Notes: generated by a model not told the origin, from the letters alone. A stretch of DNA of 34,443 nt from Chlorobi bacterium Chlorobi_1 (GCA_900299075.1 OMIK01000085.1:1-34443); one strand, 5' to 3'; positions 9,331-18,694 are shown, numbered from the stretch's first letter. A program made the numbers and translations.

Positions 9331-10453
9331 TCCGGTAACGGGCGGTGCCGGCGAGGCGGTCGAAAAAGGCCGCATTGCGGTCGATGCCGAGCACCCTCGG
9401 GTAGAGTTTCTGCAGGCTCAGGAGGATGGCCGTGGAGGTTTTGAACGGGTCGAACAGCCTCCGGTCGGAGACCCCGATCCGGACCCCTCCGCACCTCCGT
9501 CCGGCAAACTTGCTCGAGGAGGGGGTGAAGGTGGTTTCGGCGAACCCGACTCCCGGCAGGCCGAAGCGGTCGAGCTCCGCCTTCAGGATCGCCGGATCGA
9601 CGAAGGGTGCGCCGATGGTGGCGAACGGAGCGTCCGTGCCGCGCCCCTCGCTCACCGCAGTCGCCTCGAGCATGACCGTCGCCGGGTAGACGATCGCGGT
9701 GTCGATATCCCTGATGTTGGGAGAGGGGGGGACGAAGCGGAAGCCTTCGATTTCGTCCGCGAATCTGCCGTGGCTGTAGCCACGCATCCGGACCACCTCA
9801 AGCTTCAGACCCGGAAAGCGGGTCTGCTGCAGCCACATGGCGATCTCGCCGACCGTCATGCCGTGCAGGAACGGGATCTCCGCCGCGCCGACGAAGGACT
9901 CCATCCCCGGCTCAAGCATGAAGCCTGCGGCCGGCAGCGGGGCTACGGGATTGGGACGGTCGAACACCAGGAAGGTGGTGCCGGCCCGTTCGCACGCCTC
10001 CATGGCCAGCTTCATCGTCGAAATGTAGGTGTAGCAGCGGGCCCCGACATCCTGCAGGTCGAACGCCAGCAGGTCGATCCGCTGCAGCAGCACGGGATCC
10101 GGCTTCTGCGTGGCGCCGTAGAGGGAGTAGACCCTGATCGAATCGGCGATAACGGCATCGGAGACCCGTTGGCCGGCTGCCGCGCCCAGGGAGAAGCCAT
10201 GCTCGGGCGCCATGATGAACTTCAGGTCGATCCCCCGCCTTACCAGGGCCCGCCATGACGGCTCCCCCTTGACGCTCAGCGCCGCGGCGTTGGTGATGAA
10301 CCCGACCCGCTTCCCCTTCAACTCCTTGCAGGTACAGGGCCCGTTGCCGGAGGCGACCATGTCGATACCGTACCGGAAGGGCGCAGCATCAACACGCACA
10401 ACCTGCAACAGCAGGAATAGTATGATCGATATGAACCTGACCTCTCGCTTCAT
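9227..10453 (-). CDS. NamZ/DUF1343 family exo-beta-N-acetylmuramidase, exported
   Basis: DUF1343 family protein, 408 residues. Characterised members (NamZ) release terminal N-acetylmuramic acid from peptidoglycan fragments. Evidence is the family's conserved run: GKRVGFITNAAAL, KFIMAPEHGFSLGAAAGQ, LLAFDLQDVGARCYTYISTM, FDRPNP, and PPSPNIRDIDTAIVYPA followed by SEGRGTDAPF. The ATG at 10451-10453 gives a basic N-terminus (MKREVR), a hydrophobic stretch and a VDA-AP cleavage-like site, so export to the periplasm is likely. An upstream extension to 10594 lacks these features. Its 3' end overlaps the end of the convergent cfa gene. A role in cell-wall recycling is inferred from family only. Confidence 0.9.
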   Translation of the reverse strand: MKREVRFISIILFLLLQVVRVDAAPFRYGIDMVASGNGPCTCKELKGKRVGFITNAAALSVKGEPSWRALVRRGIDLKFIMAPEHGFSLGAAAGQRVSDAVIADSIRVYSLYGATQKPDPVLLQRIDLLAFDLQDVGARCYTYISTMKLAMEACERAGTTFLVFDRPNPVAPLPAAGFMLEPGMESFVGAAEIPFLHGMTVGEIAMWLQQTRFPGLKLEVVRMRGYSHGRFADEIEGFRFVPPSPNIRDIDTAIVYPATVMLEATAVSEGRGTDAPFATIGAPFVDPAILKAELDRFGLPGVGFAETTFTPSSSKFAGRRCGGVRIGVSDRRLFDPFKTSTAILLSLQKLYPRVLGIDRNAAFFDRLAGTARYRIMILGQRPIAEILEAARAPVAAFEKSWPDRFLYP

Positions 10454-10605
10454 GGCTGCATCAAGCATTGTTGGCATGCACCGGGGTTGCATCAGCCGGT
10501 AAAGGGCAACGGCAAAATAGCCAATGGCCCGGCGACCCCCAAAAAATGGTAACTTGTGCTGCTGGCACGCCACAGCGAAAACCCTCCACCCCACAGGAGA
10601 AAATC

Positions 10606-11079
10606 ATGGGCACTCTTGAAGATTATGGAAGCGGGCGCATCCTGAAAAGCATCGGAAAGGCTTTGCACGTCATCGGCGCAAAGAGTCTTGCCGACGATCC
10701 GGCGGCCAGCCATATTGCTCAGAAGATCTGCGAATTCGAACCTGTCGTCGTATCGATCACCGAAGCCATCGCAGCAATCGATGGTGCCCGCACGCTTGCC
10801 GTTGGCGAACGCGTCTGCCGCCCCCTGCATCCTGGCTCCGTATTCACCGGATCGGTATTCCTTGATGAACTGGCCGAAACGATGATCGGAACCGGACATG
10901 CCCGCCGGGCAAGCAAAGATGAGGCCTGCCGTGCGCTTGATGCCGGAAAAGGGCATCCGCTGGTGATGTCGAAGGTTTCCGGAAGGTACCTGGAGATCTG
11001 TGCATCCGTCAGGGAGGGCTGCGACTTCTGGCAGGCGGAAAGGCAGGGTATCCGGTGTATACAACGCAAGCAGCAGTAA
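10606..11079 (+). CDS. Hypothetical protein, 157 residues, unrecognised family
   Basis: A strong Shine-Dalgarno AGGAG at 10596-10600, five bases before the ATG, fixes the start; the frame is open further upstream without support. The protein is soluble, with no membrane segment or signal peptide. It has six cysteines: KICEF, RVCRP, EACRAL, EICAS, EGCDF and IRCIQ. They are scattered rather than in a CxxC pattern, so a metal site is not evident. I do not recognise a family. It diverges from the NamZ gene and is followed by degenerate repeats. Coding is supported by the ribosome-binding site and ordinary composition, not by homology. Confidence 0.7.
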   Translation: MGTLEDYGSGRILKSIGKALHVIGAKSLADDPAASHIAQKICEFEPVVVSITEAIAAIDGARTLAVGERVCRPLHPGSVFTGSVFLDELAETMIGTGHARRASKDEACRALDAGKGHPLVMSKVSGRYLEICASVREGCDFWQAERQGIRCIQRKQQ

Positions 11080-11130
11080 AAGGCAGGAACCAAACGGCTT
11101 ACAGAATTCGCAAGCTCAGACGGGCCCTGA

Positions 11131-11206
11131 CTCATAGGTCCCATACGTCTCATAGGACCTCTAAGCCCCATATTCGGAAAAACAGAAAGGCACTTCCCCC
11201 CCCCCC
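11131..11206. repeat. Degenerate CTCATAGGWCC repeats and an 11-base C tract
   Basis: CTCATAGGTCC (11131-11141) and CTCATAGGACC (11149-11159) flank a related CCATACGT unit and are followed by similar CTCTAAG/CCCATA pieces, a short-period degenerate array about 50 bp after the preceding stop. A homopolymer of eleven C follows at 11196-11206. No gene is seen here. Confidence 0.7.
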
Positions 11207-11230
11207 AGTTGTCCTCATGCTCACGATCTG

Positions 11231-11274
11231 CAAAAAAAACAAAAAAAAGACCGCACAACATGGCACGGTCTTTT
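11231..11274 (-). terminator. Rho-independent terminator after tRNA-fMet
   Basis: On the minus strand a nine-base stem AAAAGACCG / CGGTCTTTT (plus-strand arms 11266-11274 and 11245-11253) with a 12-base loop runs straight into two T-runs (A-runs on the plus strand at 11232-11239 and 11241-11248). It lies two bases beyond the tRNA CCA end. Confidence 0.9.
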
Positions 11275-11276
11275 AC

Positions 11277-11352
<76 letters not shown>

Positions 11353-11397
11353 ATGTTAGTGTTCTAATGTACGACAATTTCTTTAAAGAACAAACGA

Positions 11398-13509
11398 TTA
11401 TTGCACGGAGTTCCCGATAATTCCATCTCCCTGGGGTTCGTGGAGGTAGAGCGTGCCGTCGTTGCCTTCGATCGCCAGGATCATCCCCTGGGAGAGTTCG
11501 CCCCGCATGGTCCGCTCGGCGAGGTTCGCCACCAGCACGACATTCTTGCCCACCATCTCCTCGGGCCGGTAGTGCCCGGCGATGCCGGAGAGCACCTGGC
11601 GCACCTCCGAGCCGACCTGGAGCTTCAGCTTCAGGAGCTTGTTCGCCTTCTTCACCGGTTCGCACTCGAGCACCCGGGCGACGCGGAGGTCGACCTTCTG
11701 AAAGTCGTCGAAGCTGATCTCGGGTTTGAAGACGGTCTTCTGCTGCTGCGCGGCGGCTTCGCGCTTCTCGGCCTCGGCAAGCAGGCGGGCGATCTTCTCG
11801 AGCTCCGGGGCGAGGTCCTGCTCCTCGATCTTGGTAAAGAGGATTTCGGAGGAGCCCTTGAGGGGATGGCCCTGCTTCAGTGCGGGCAGCACGGCCGTGC
11901 CCCAGGCCGGCGAGCCGGGTGCGGCAAGGCTGCCGACCGAACCCTCCAGGCCGAGCATGTCGCGGATCCGGTCGCAGGTCTCCGGGATGATCGGATGGAA
12001 GAGCACCGAAAGCGCATGGCAGAGGTTCAGCGAAACTGCCATCGTCCTGGCCGCGGCATCCGGGTCGACCTTGATCGCCTTCCAGGGCTCCCCCTCGGTC
12101 AGGTAGCGGTTCGCAAACCGGGCGATCTCCATGGTCAGGGTCGTTGCCTCGCGGAAATGGAATCCGTCATAGGCCTCGCCGATCCTCCTCAGGCTCTCCT
12201 GCCAGTCGATGCCGAGGGAGTTCCACTCCTCCGGGGTGACCTCGTAGGGCACGGCACCGCCGAATCGGGCATTGGTGAAGTCGACCGAGCGCTTGATGAA
12301 GTTGCCGAGGGTGTCGGCAAGCTCGCCGTTGGTGCGGTTCTGGAAGTCGGCCCAGCTGAAGTCGGTATCCTTGTTCTCCGGGTAGTTCATCGCGATGCTG
12401 TAGCGGAGCGTGTCGGCCGGGAAGCGGTCGAGGAACTCGCCGAGGTAGACCGCGTAGTTGCGGGACTTGGAGAACTTGCGCCCCTCGAAGTTCATGAACT
12501 CGGAGGCAGGCACGTTGTCGGCAAGCTCGTAGCGCCCCTCGGTCCGCCCCTCGTTCCAGGCCATGAGGATCGACGGGAACATCAGGGTGTGGAACACCAC
12601 GTTGTCCTTGCCGATGAAGTTCACGATGCGGCTCCCGGGGTCCTGCCAGTAGCGCTTCCACCGTTCGGCCTCGCCCTGCAGCTCCGCCCACTCCTTGGTG
12701 AAGGAGATGTAGCCGAGCACGGCGTCGAACCAGACGTAGAGCACCTTGCCCTGCGCCTCATCCTCGTCGAGGGGAAGCGAGATGCCCCAGGAGAGGTCGC
12801 GGGTGATCGCGCGGTCGGCCAGCCCCTGGTTGAGCCAGGTGCGGGAGTAGTTGACCACGTTCTGGCGCCACGATTCGCTGTGCCCCTCGACGTAGGCTTC
12901 GAGCTGCTTCTGGAAGCGGCCCAGCGGGAAGTACCAGTGCAGCGTCTCGCGCAGCTCCGGCGTGGCATCGGAGAGCTTGCTCTTCGGTTCGATCAGCTCG
13001 GTGGGGCTCAGGTGGGTGCCGCACTGCTCGCACTGGTCGCCGTTGGCCTCAGGGCTGCCGCAGATCGGGCAGGTGCCGGTGACGTAGCGGTCGGAGAGGA
13101 AGCGCCCGGCGACCGGGTCGAAGAACTGCTTTTCGGACTTCCTGCTGAAGATCCCCTTCTTCTCGATGTCGAGGAAGAACTCCCTGGCGGTCTCGTGGTG
13201 CCGGGGAGAGCTGGTCCGCCCGTAGTAGTCGAACGAGATGCCGCAGCGCCTGAAGGCGTCCGCGTTCATGGCGTGGTAACGGTCCACCACATCCTGCGGG
13301 GTGATCCCCTCCCTGTCCGCCGTGATGGTTATCGGGACGCCGTGCTCGTCAGATCCGCCGATATGGACCACATCCTCGCCGCAGAGACGCTTGAAACGGA
13401 CGTAGATATCCGCCGGCAGGTAGACTCCGGCGAGGTGGCCGAGGTGGACCGGCCCGTTGGCGTAGGGAAGGGCGGTGGTGACGAGGGTCCTCTTGAAGGT
13501 ATTCGACAT
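11398..13509 (-). CDS. metG: Methionyl-tRNA synthetase with C-terminal tRNA-binding domain
   Basis: Charges methionine onto tRNA-Met and tRNA-fMet. The 703-residue protein has the HLGH signature at residues 22-25, a four-cysteine zinc knuckle (CPICGSPEANGDQCEQC), the KMSKS-equivalent KFSKS, and a C-terminal EMAP/Trbp111-type domain from FDDFQKVDLRVARVLE to the end, usually responsible for dimerisation and tRNA binding. The ATG at 13507-13509 gives the expected N-terminus (MSNTFKRTLVTTALPYANGP); the longer frame to 13572 would run into ricT. It is the second gene of a ricT-metG pair (46-bp gap) and is followed by the initiator tRNA, its substrate. Confidence 0.97.
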   Translation of the reverse strand: MSNTFKRTLVTTALPYANGPVHLGHLAGVYLPADIYVRFKRLCGEDVVHIGGSDEHGVPITITADREGITPQDVVDRYHAMNADAFRRCGISFDYYGRTSSPRHHETAREFFLDIEKKGIFSRKSEKQFFDPVAGRFLSDRYVTGTCPICGSPEANGDQCEQCGTHLSPTELIEPKSKLSDATPELRETLHWYFPLGRFQKQLEAYVEGHSESWRQNVVNYSRTWLNQGLADRAITRDLSWGISLPLDEDEAQGKVLYVWFDAVLGYISFTKEWAELQGEAERWKRYWQDPGSRIVNFIGKDNVVFHTLMFPSILMAWNEGRTEGRYELADNVPASEFMNFEGRKFSKSRNYAVYLGEFLDRFPADTLRYSIAMNYPENKDTDFSWADFQNRTNGELADTLGNFIKRSVDFTNARFGGAVPYEVTPEEWNSLGIDWQESLRRIGEAYDGFHFREATTLTMEIARFANRYLTEGEPWKAIKVDPDAAARTMAVSLNLCHALSVLFHPIIPETCDRIRDMLGLEGSVGSLAAPGSPAWGTAVLPALKQGHPLKGSSEILFTKIEEQDLAPELEKIARLLAEAEKREAAAQQQKTVFKPEISFDDFQKVDLRVARVLECEPVKKANKLLKLKLQVGSEVRQVLSGIAGHYRPEEMVGKNVVLVANLAERTMRGELSQGMILAIEGNDGTLYLHEPQGDGIIGNSVQ

Positions 13510-13555
13510 GGAAGCAGCTGGAGCTTGTATATGGTGATCGGTTACTTCGCGGCGG

Positions 13556-14515
13556 TCATTTCCTGCCGGCAAGGGAGTTGTACTGTTCGAGCGAAAGGCG
13601 GCGCTTCTGGCCGTTCTCGAACCGGACCCAGACGCTCTTCTTCTGCGGATCGACCCCCTCGACGACCGCGTCGCCCTCCCGTCCCTTGAAGGTCGTCCCG
13701 ACCGCCGGCCAGCCGTTGTTCCGGCACGAATGGCCGTTCTTGTCGCCCTTCGAGAAGTTCAGGCAGCACTTGGGGCGGTTGCAGAGGCCGATGGTGTTGA
13801 ACGAATGGCTGTCGCCGCCCACGCCCTCCTGCATCATCGGCTTTTCGGCGAACGGGTTGGCATGGATCTTCTGCATCCAGCTGGAACAGCAGAGTACGCA
13901 GCCGCAGGGCCCCTGGGCGTTGGCCCTCCGGGCCTCCTCGCGGGTGGTGATCTGGACCATCTGGATCCTCGCTTTGAAGTCTCCGGCGAGGTCGCGCACC
14001 AGGCCACGGAAATCGACGCGGTGCGAGGCGGTGTAGTAGACCGAAAGCTTCTGCTGGTCGAGGCGCAGGTCGATGTCGACCAGCTTCATGTCGAGACGGT
14101 GGCGCTCGATCCTCTTGTGGCAGGACTCCTTGATTTCAGGCTCGCGCTTCCTGATCTCGGTGAACTCATCGACCTCCTGCTCCGACGCTGCCCTGAGGAT
14201 GGCCGGAAGCTGCTCGGTGCTCCCCTTGAGGCTGAGCTTCTTGCGGGCGATCCGTCCGATGGAGTAGACGATGCCGAAATCGTAGCCACCATCCGCCTCG
14301 AGGATCACCGGCTGGCCTATGGCAAACTGTTCGCCGGTGGGATTGGCGTAGAACTCGCGGCGGCATCCCTTCATCTCGACCTCGCAGACGGGTACGGAAT
14401 CCTCTTCTGTATCGGCGCCGTAGAGGTCGCCGGCCTGCTCGTGCAGGATCTTCGAAAGTTTCAGCCGGACCTTGGCGTTGTCGCCAAGGAGGCAGCTGCA
14501 TATGACCGTGCTCAT
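13556..14515 (-). CDS. ricT: PSP1-domain protein, RicT/YaaT family
   Basis: 319-residue PSP1 domain protein related to Bacillus RicT (YaaT), which in that organism is part of the Fe-S-bearing Ric complex affecting RNA maturation; a role here is inferred from family only. The cysteine clusters GPCGCVLCC and LCNRPKCCLNFSKGD, typical of the family and likely to hold an Fe-S cluster, are intact. The ATG at 14513-14515 is chosen because AAAGGA lies nine bases upstream; a GTG at 14531-14533 is poorly spaced. It precedes metG by 46 bp, and in Bacillus yaaT and metS also lie in the same region. Confidence 0.9.
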   Translation of the reverse strand: MSTVICSCLLGDNAKVRLKLSKILHEQAGDLYGADTEEDSVPVCEVEMKGCRREFYANPTGEQFAIGQPVILEADGGYDFGIVYSIGRIARKKLSLKGSTEQLPAILRAASEQEVDEFTEIRKREPEIKESCHKRIERHRLDMKLVDIDLRLDQQKLSVYYTASHRVDFRGLVRDLAGDFKARIQMVQITTREEARRANAQGPCGCVLCCSSWMQKIHANPFAEKPMMQEGVGGDSHSFNTIGLCNRPKCCLNFSKGDKNGHSCRNNGWPAVGTTFKGREGDAVVEGVDPQKKSVWVRFENGQKRRLSLEQYNSLAGRK

Positions 14516-14621
14516 ATATGCTATTCCTTTCACAGCTCCTGCGGCGAATCAGCTCCGCCGGGAGCAACATGGTTGATCTATCGTTTGCTCCGCCGGCCCG
14601 GCAGGCTGGCTGAGCTTCATT

Positions 14622-15383
14622 TCACTTACGGAGGCCGAACAGCCCCCGGATCTCCTCGACACGCCGGTTGATCGACTCCGGGCCCCTGATGATGGTCTCG
14701 AAACCGTCGAGCCTGCGCTCCGTCACCTGGCGCTTCACCTCGTCCAGATGAGATTCCGTGGTCTCCTGCATGTACCCGGTCAGCGCGTCAAGCCCCTCCC
14801 AGCCGTCGCGGGTCAGGAGATGTTCGGGCCTGAACGAGAGGAAAAGCTCGGGTTTCTGGTCTTCAAGATATTCAATGCGGCTGACAACTGAAACAAGGTA
14901 AAGCTTTCCGCTGCTTTTGAGAACGCGATCGGCGATGCCGGCCGTTCCCCGGAAGAACAGAAGCGGCCGCTTGTCGACGTGCTCGATGAGCCCCTGCGGG
15001 AAGATCCAGAGCGCATTCTGCAGCGGCGACGGGGAGAGCAGGCATTTCGACGCGTAATCGAGCGTGCGCACCGCGCTGCGCGGGTTGCCGCGGTCGATGG
15101 AGAAGGCCCCGATGCGGGTGAAAAAGCGGTGCTTCTCGAGCTGTGGCTGCTCGATGATGATGAAGAGGTTCTGGCGGAACCAGAGCTCGGTACAGATCTG
15201 GGACCAGAAGCCGTCCCACCAGTAGGCGTGGTTGCAGTAGAAGATGACCGGGATCGAGGTATCCATGGCCGGCAGGCCGGGCGGCATCGCCACCCTCAGG
15301 GAGTGGAAATGGCGCCTGAACTGCCGGCGGGAGTACCATCCGAACCAGCGAGTGTATGCCCAGCTTCGGCGAACCTCCAGCAT
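14622..15383 (-). CDS. PlsC-like acyltransferase (possible CruD)
   Basis: Membrane-associated lysophospholipid-acyltransferase-fold protein, 253 residues. Motif I is NHAYWWD (HX4D catalytic pair), and IFPQG with SIDRGNPRSAVRT supplies the phosphate- and substrate-binding motifs. Glycerophospholipid acylation is the default role. In green sulfur bacteria a related acyltransferase, CruD, acylates the glucose of carotenoid glucosides; this gene is a candidate, but the sequence alone does not decide. It begins 9 bp after the aminotransferase stop on the same strand and is separated from ricT by 106 bp. The start ATG at 15381-15383 has no clear Shine-Dalgarno. Confidence 0.8.
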   Translation of the reverse strand: MLEVRRSWAYTRWFGWYSRRQFRRHFHSLRVAMPPGLPAMDTSIPVIFYCNHAYWWDGFWSQICTELWFRQNLFIIIEQPQLEKHRFFTRIGAFSIDRGNPRSAVRTLDYASKCLLSPSPLQNALWIFPQGLIEHVDKRPLLFFRGTAGIADRVLKSSGKLYLVSVVSRIEYLEDQKPELFLSFRPEHLLTRDGWEGLDALTGYMQETTESHLDEVKRQVTERRLDGFETIIRGPESINRRVEEIRGLFGLRK

Positions 15384-15392
15384 GGGCAGGGC

Positions 15393-16592
15393 TTACTGGA
15401 AAGCCTTGCGGATGCGGTTGACCGCCTCCGTCAGCTCCTCGATCGAGGCCGCATAGGAGAGGCGCAGGTTCTCCGGCGCGCCGAAGGCGTCACCCGGCAC
15501 CGTTGCCACGTAGTGGTCCTTCAGCAGGTACTCGGCGATATCCGCGGAGTCCTTCATCACCTTGCCACCGTAGCTCTTGCCCAGCAGCCCCTTGATCGAC
15601 GGGAAGATGTAGAAGGCGCCTTCCGGCAGGGTGCACTCGATGCCCGGGATGCTGTTCAGCTCGCGGAACATGAAGTCGCGGCGCTTCTCGAACTCGGCGC
15701 GGCGCTCCTCGACGATCGACTGGTCGCCGTTCAGCGCGGCGGCCGCAGCCTTCTGCGCGATGGAGTTGGCGTTCGAGGTGGTCTGCGACTGGATCTTGTC
15801 GCAGGCGTCGATGATCCACTTCGGGGCGGCAAGGAAACCGATCCTCCAGCCGGTCATCGAGTAGCTCTTCGAGGTGCCGTTCGAGACGATCACCCAGGGC
15901 TTCATCTCGGCGATGCGGGCCGGCGAGAAGGGGCGGACGCCGCCATAGCAGATCATGTCGTACATCTCGTCGGAGACCACGAAGATCTCCTTGCCCGCGA
16001 TCACCTGCATCAGCGCGCGCACCTCAGCCTCGTTGTAGACCGCACCGGTGGGGTTGGAGGGCGAGTTGAGCACCAGCACCTTGGTCTTCGGGGTGATGGC
16101 CGCCTCGAGCTGCGCCGGGGTGAGCTTGTAGCCCGACTCGAGCGTGGTGTCGACGATGACCGGGGTGGCGCCGGCGAGCCGGACCATCTCGGGGAAGCTG
16201 ACCCAGTAGGGGGCCGGCACGATCACCTCGTCGCCCTCCTGGCACAGCGCGAGGAAGGTGTTGGCGAGGGTCTGCTTGCCGCCGTTGCTCACGATGATCT
16301 CGCCCTCGGTATACTCGAGGCCGTTGTCGCGGTTCAGCTTCGCGATGATCGCCTTCTTCAGTTCGGGGATGCCGCCGTTGGCGGTGTAGCGGGTGAAGCC
16401 CGACTTGATCGCGTCGATGCCCGCCTGGCAGACGTTCTCCGGGGTCGGGAAATCGGGTTCGCCTGCCGAGAGGCTCACGATGTCCTTTCCCTCGGCCTGC
16501 ATCTTCTTGGCCAGGCCGGTGATCTTCATCGTCTGGGACTCCTGCATGCTCAGGACCCGCTTGCTCAGATACTTTTCAAACTCTGCACTCAT
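15393..16592 (-). CDS. aspC: Class I aspartate aminotransferase (AspC, 1-beta type; possible prephenate aminotransferase)
   Basis: PLP-dependent fold-type I aminotransferase of 399 residues. The PLP-binding lysine lies in [17 protein letters not shown], the substrate-carboxylate arginine region is ENLRLSYA, and [13 protein letters not shown] plus [16 protein letters not shown] mark the class Ib group. Some class Ib enzymes, including one reported from Chlorobium, also transaminate prephenate to arogenate (recalled, not checked). The gene sits between coaD (44-bp gap) and the PlsC-like gene (9 bp) on the minus strand. No ribosome-binding site is evident before the start. Assignment to aspartate aminotransferase is firm; the prephenate activity is a hypothesis. 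Confidence 0.92.
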   Translation of the reverse strand: MSAEFEKYLSKRVLSMQESQTMKITGLAKKMQAEGKDIVSLSAGEPDFPTPENVCQAGIDAIKSGFTRYTANGGIPELKKAIIAKLNRDNGLEYTEGEIIVSNGGKQTLANTFLALCQEGDEVIVPAPYWVSFPEMVRLAGATPVIVDTTLESGYKLTPAQLEAAITPKTKVLVLNSPSNPTGAVYNEAEVRALMQVIAGKEIFVVSDEMYDMICYGGVRPFSPARIAEMKPWVIVSNGTSKSYSMTGWRIGFLAAPKWIIDACDKIQSQTTSNANSIAQKAAAAALNGDQSIVEERRAEFEKRRDFMFRELNSIPGIECTLPEGAFYIFPSIKGLLGKSYGGKVMKDSADIAEYLLKDHYVATVPGDAFGAPENLRLSYAASIEELTEAVNRIRKAFQ

Positions 16593-16636
16593 ATGATGTA
16601 TTGTGTTGATTGTATGTACGATATTGGAATTCTTTC

Positions 16637-17134
16637 TCAGCGCCGCTTGTTCCGCTCATCCCGCTTCGTTCCAAGCATCTCCAGCACATAGGGGTGGACG
16701 AACTTGCTCACGTCGCCACCGAGCATCGCCACCTCGCGGATGATCGACGAGGCCACGTAGGTGTACTTGACGTTGGGCATCAGGAAGACGGTGGTCACCT
16801 CGGGATAGAGGTGGCGGTTCAGGAGGGACATCTGCAGTTCGTACTCGAAATCCTTTACCTGCCGTACGCCCCGCACGATCGCTTTAGCTCCGGCCGTGCG
16901 CGCATAGTCTGCCAGGAGCCCGTCATGGAGCACGTCGACGCCGACGTTCGGGAAGATGGAAACCACCTCCTGGATCATCGCGAGCCGCTCCTCCACCGTG
17001 AACAGGGTGTTCTTCTGGCTGTTCTCGGCGATGACGACGTCGACACGTTCGAAGATGTTCAGCGCCCGCTCGAGCACGTCGAGGTGGCCGTTCGTGAAGG
17101 GGTCGAAGGTTCCGGGATAGATCGCCTTGTTCAT
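16637..17134 (-). CDS. coaD: Phosphopantetheine adenylyltransferase CoaD
   Basis: Catalyses the penultimate step of coenzyme A synthesis, joining phosphopantetheine and ATP to dephospho-CoA. The 165-residue protein begins with the nucleotidyltransferase motif [12 protein letters not shown] and carries [15 protein letters not shown] and the C-terminal [19 protein letters not shown] segment. The start overlaps the rsmD stop as ATGA (4 bp), a common rsmD-coaD arrangement in bacteria, so translation is probably coupled. Length is normal. Confidence 0.97.
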   Translation of the reverse strand: MNKAIYPGTFDPFTNGHLDVLERALNIFERVDVVIAENSQKNTLFTVEERLAMIQEVVSIFPNVGVDVLHDGLLADYARTAGAKAIVRGVRQVKDFEYELQMSLLNRHLYPEVTTVFLMPNVKYTYVASSIIREVAMLGGDVSKFVHPYVLEMLGTKRDERNKRR

Positions 17135-17682
17135 GGCTCGTCGGCAGTAGTGAAAAATGATACCCTGGTCGTTCCGTAGTCCTTGTGGAACAGATAGCCG
17201 GGAAGGGATGAAAAAACATGGCTCGCATGGTGCTCGACCAGGAGCAGCCCCTCTTCGGCGAGCACCCCTCCCCCGACGATCGTGCGTACAAGCGATCCGT
17301 AATCCTCCCAGCGGTAGGGTGGGTCGCAGAAGACCAGTTCGTAGGCGACCCCCTCCTCACGCTTCAGGAACGCGGTCACGTCGGCCATGACGAACCGGGA
17401 ATCCTCCGTCACGCCGAGGTCGGCGGCGGTTCCCTTCATGGTTTCGATCGCCTGGCGGTTCTGCTCAACGAAACAGGCGCTCCTGGCGCCGCGGCTCAGT
17501 GCCTCGAAACCCATGTTGCCGAACCCGGCAAACAGGTCGAGCACGTCAATATCCTCGAAATCGATCCTCGCACCGACCGTATCGAACAGGGACTTCTTGA
17601 CCCTGCTGCTACAGGGGCGGATATCACGCGAGGGGTTGTGCCGTATCTTCCTGCCCCGGTATCTGCCCGCCTGGACCTGCAC
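17131..17682 (-). CDS. rsmD: 16S rRNA (guanine966-N2)-methyltransferase RsmD
   Basis: SAM-dependent methyltransferase that modifies G966 of 16S rRNA in the assembling 30S subunit. Visible are the N-terminal AGRYRGRKI typical of Rsm[21 protein letters not shown] as the SAM site, and the catalytic DPPY in [12 protein letters not shown]. The start chosen is GTG at 17680-17682 ([13 protein letters not shown]), 14 bp after the transketolase stop; no ATG gives a sensible N-terminus, and the frame further upstream is only antiparallel reading of the transketolase gene. This gives 183 residues. It overlaps coaD by 4 bp. Confidence 0.93.
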   Translation of the reverse strand: MQVQAGRYRGRKIRHNPSRDIRPCSSRVKKSLFDTVGARIDFEDIDVLDLFAGFGNMGFEALSRGARSACFVEQNRQAIETMKGTAADLGVTEDSRFVMADVTAFLKREEGVAYELVFCDPPYRWEDYGSLVRTIVGGGVLAEEGLLLVEHHASHVFSSLPGYLFHKDYGTTRVSFFTTADEP

Positions 17683-17696
17683 CTCTCCGCCGGAGC

Positions 17697-18608
17697 TCAG
17701 AAATCGCCGTAGACCGTCTCTCCGAGGATCGCCAGCGCCTTCTCGCCATCCTCCTTCGACGGCGCCTTGCCGTGCCAGTTGGACTTGTCGGGCATGGTGC
17801 CTTCGAAGAAGGGCACGCCCTTGCCCATGATGGTCGTGGCGAGCACGACGGCCGGGCGCGTGCGCAGCTTGTCCTTCCTGAGCGCCTCGAGGGTGTCGAT
17901 GAAGTGTTCGATGTCGTTGCCGTCGCAGGTCAGCACCTCCCAGCCGAAGGCGCGCCACTTGTCGGCGAAGGGCTCGACGCCCATCACGTCGCAGATTTCG
18001 CCGTCGATCTGCTGGTTGTTGTAGTCCACGATGCCGACCAGGTTGCCGAGGCCGTAATGGGCAGCGCTCATGGCGGCCTCCCAGACCTGCCCCTCCTGGC
18101 ACTCGCCGTCACCCATGAGGCAGAAGACGTCGCTCTTCTTGCCGTCCATGCGCATGCCGAGCGCCGCGCCGACTGCGGCCGAAAGGCCCTGGCCGAGCGA
18201 ACCGGAGGCGATCCTGATGCCCGGGAGCCCGGACTCGCAGGTCGGGTGCCCCTGCAGGTAGGAGTCGACCTGGCGGAGGTAGTTCATCTCCTCGATCGGG
18301 AAATAGCCGGAGCGGGCGAGCACGCTGTACCAGACCGGCGCGATGTGGCCGTTGGAGAGGAACAGCATGTCGTGGTCGCGGTTCTCGCGGAACTGGTGCG
18401 GATGGTGCTGCAACACCCTGAAGTAGAGCGCCGTGAACACGTCGGCCATGCCGAGCGAACCGCCGGTGTGGCCGGAGTTCGACTTCACCAGCATGCGGAC
18501 AATGTCGCGGCGGACCTGCCGTGCCATCTCCTTGAGTTCTTCGATGGTCGAAAGCTGGAGGTGCTCCCCTTTCTTCTCCTGCGGATAGGGTTTCAGGTGT
18601 TTGGCCAT
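17697..18608 (-). CDS. Transketolase N-terminal subunit (split transketolase)
   Basis: 303-residue protein equal to the thiamine-diphosphate-binding N-terminal half of transketolase. Motifs include KSNSGHTGGSLGMADV near the N-terminus, LSNGHIAPVWYS, and the ThDP/Mg site GDGECQEGQVWEAA with VDYNNQQIDG. It would act in the pentose-phosphate and related carbon pathways as a complex with a separate C-terminal (PYR domain) subunit. No such subunit lies next to it or elsewhere in this window; the next gene downstream is rsmD after 14 bp. Splitting into two polypeptides is known in several bacteria and archaea. Confidence 0.9.
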   Translation of the reverse strand: MAKHLKPYPQEKKGEHLQLSTIEELKEMARQVRRDIVRMLVKSNSGHTGGSLGMADVFTALYFRVLQHHPHQFRENRDHDMLFLSNGHIAPVWYSVLARSGYFPIEEMNYLRQVDSYLQGHPTCESGLPGIRIASGSLGQGLSAAVGAALGMRMDGKKSDVFCLMGDGECQEGQVWEAAMSAAHYGLGNLVGIVDYNNQQIDGEICDVMGVEPFADKWRAFGWEVLTCDGNDIEHFIDTLEALRKDKLRTRPAVVLATTIMGKGVPFFEGTMPDKSNWHGKAPSKEDGEKALAILGETVYGDF

Positions 18609-18694
18609 GATGGTATCGGCGACGCTCTTGAGGGTTGGGTGATTTTTGAACGCTCTAAGTTACACGCGCCTACCCTAAATACCAAGCATGCAGT

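Noticed and set aside
11196-11206. Phase-variable poly-C tract
   Set aside because: The eleven-base C run lies outside any supported gene or promoter, so slippage would have no visible target.
11401-13689. A long plus-strand open frame (762 codons) opposite metG
   Set aside because: It is antiparallel to a certain metG, its product is low complexity, and it has no family features. High GC with third-position bias leaves such shadow frames open.
14979-16691. A 570-codon plus-strand frame over aspC and the PlsC-like gene
   Set aside because: It spans two well-recognised minus-strand genes and the gap between them.
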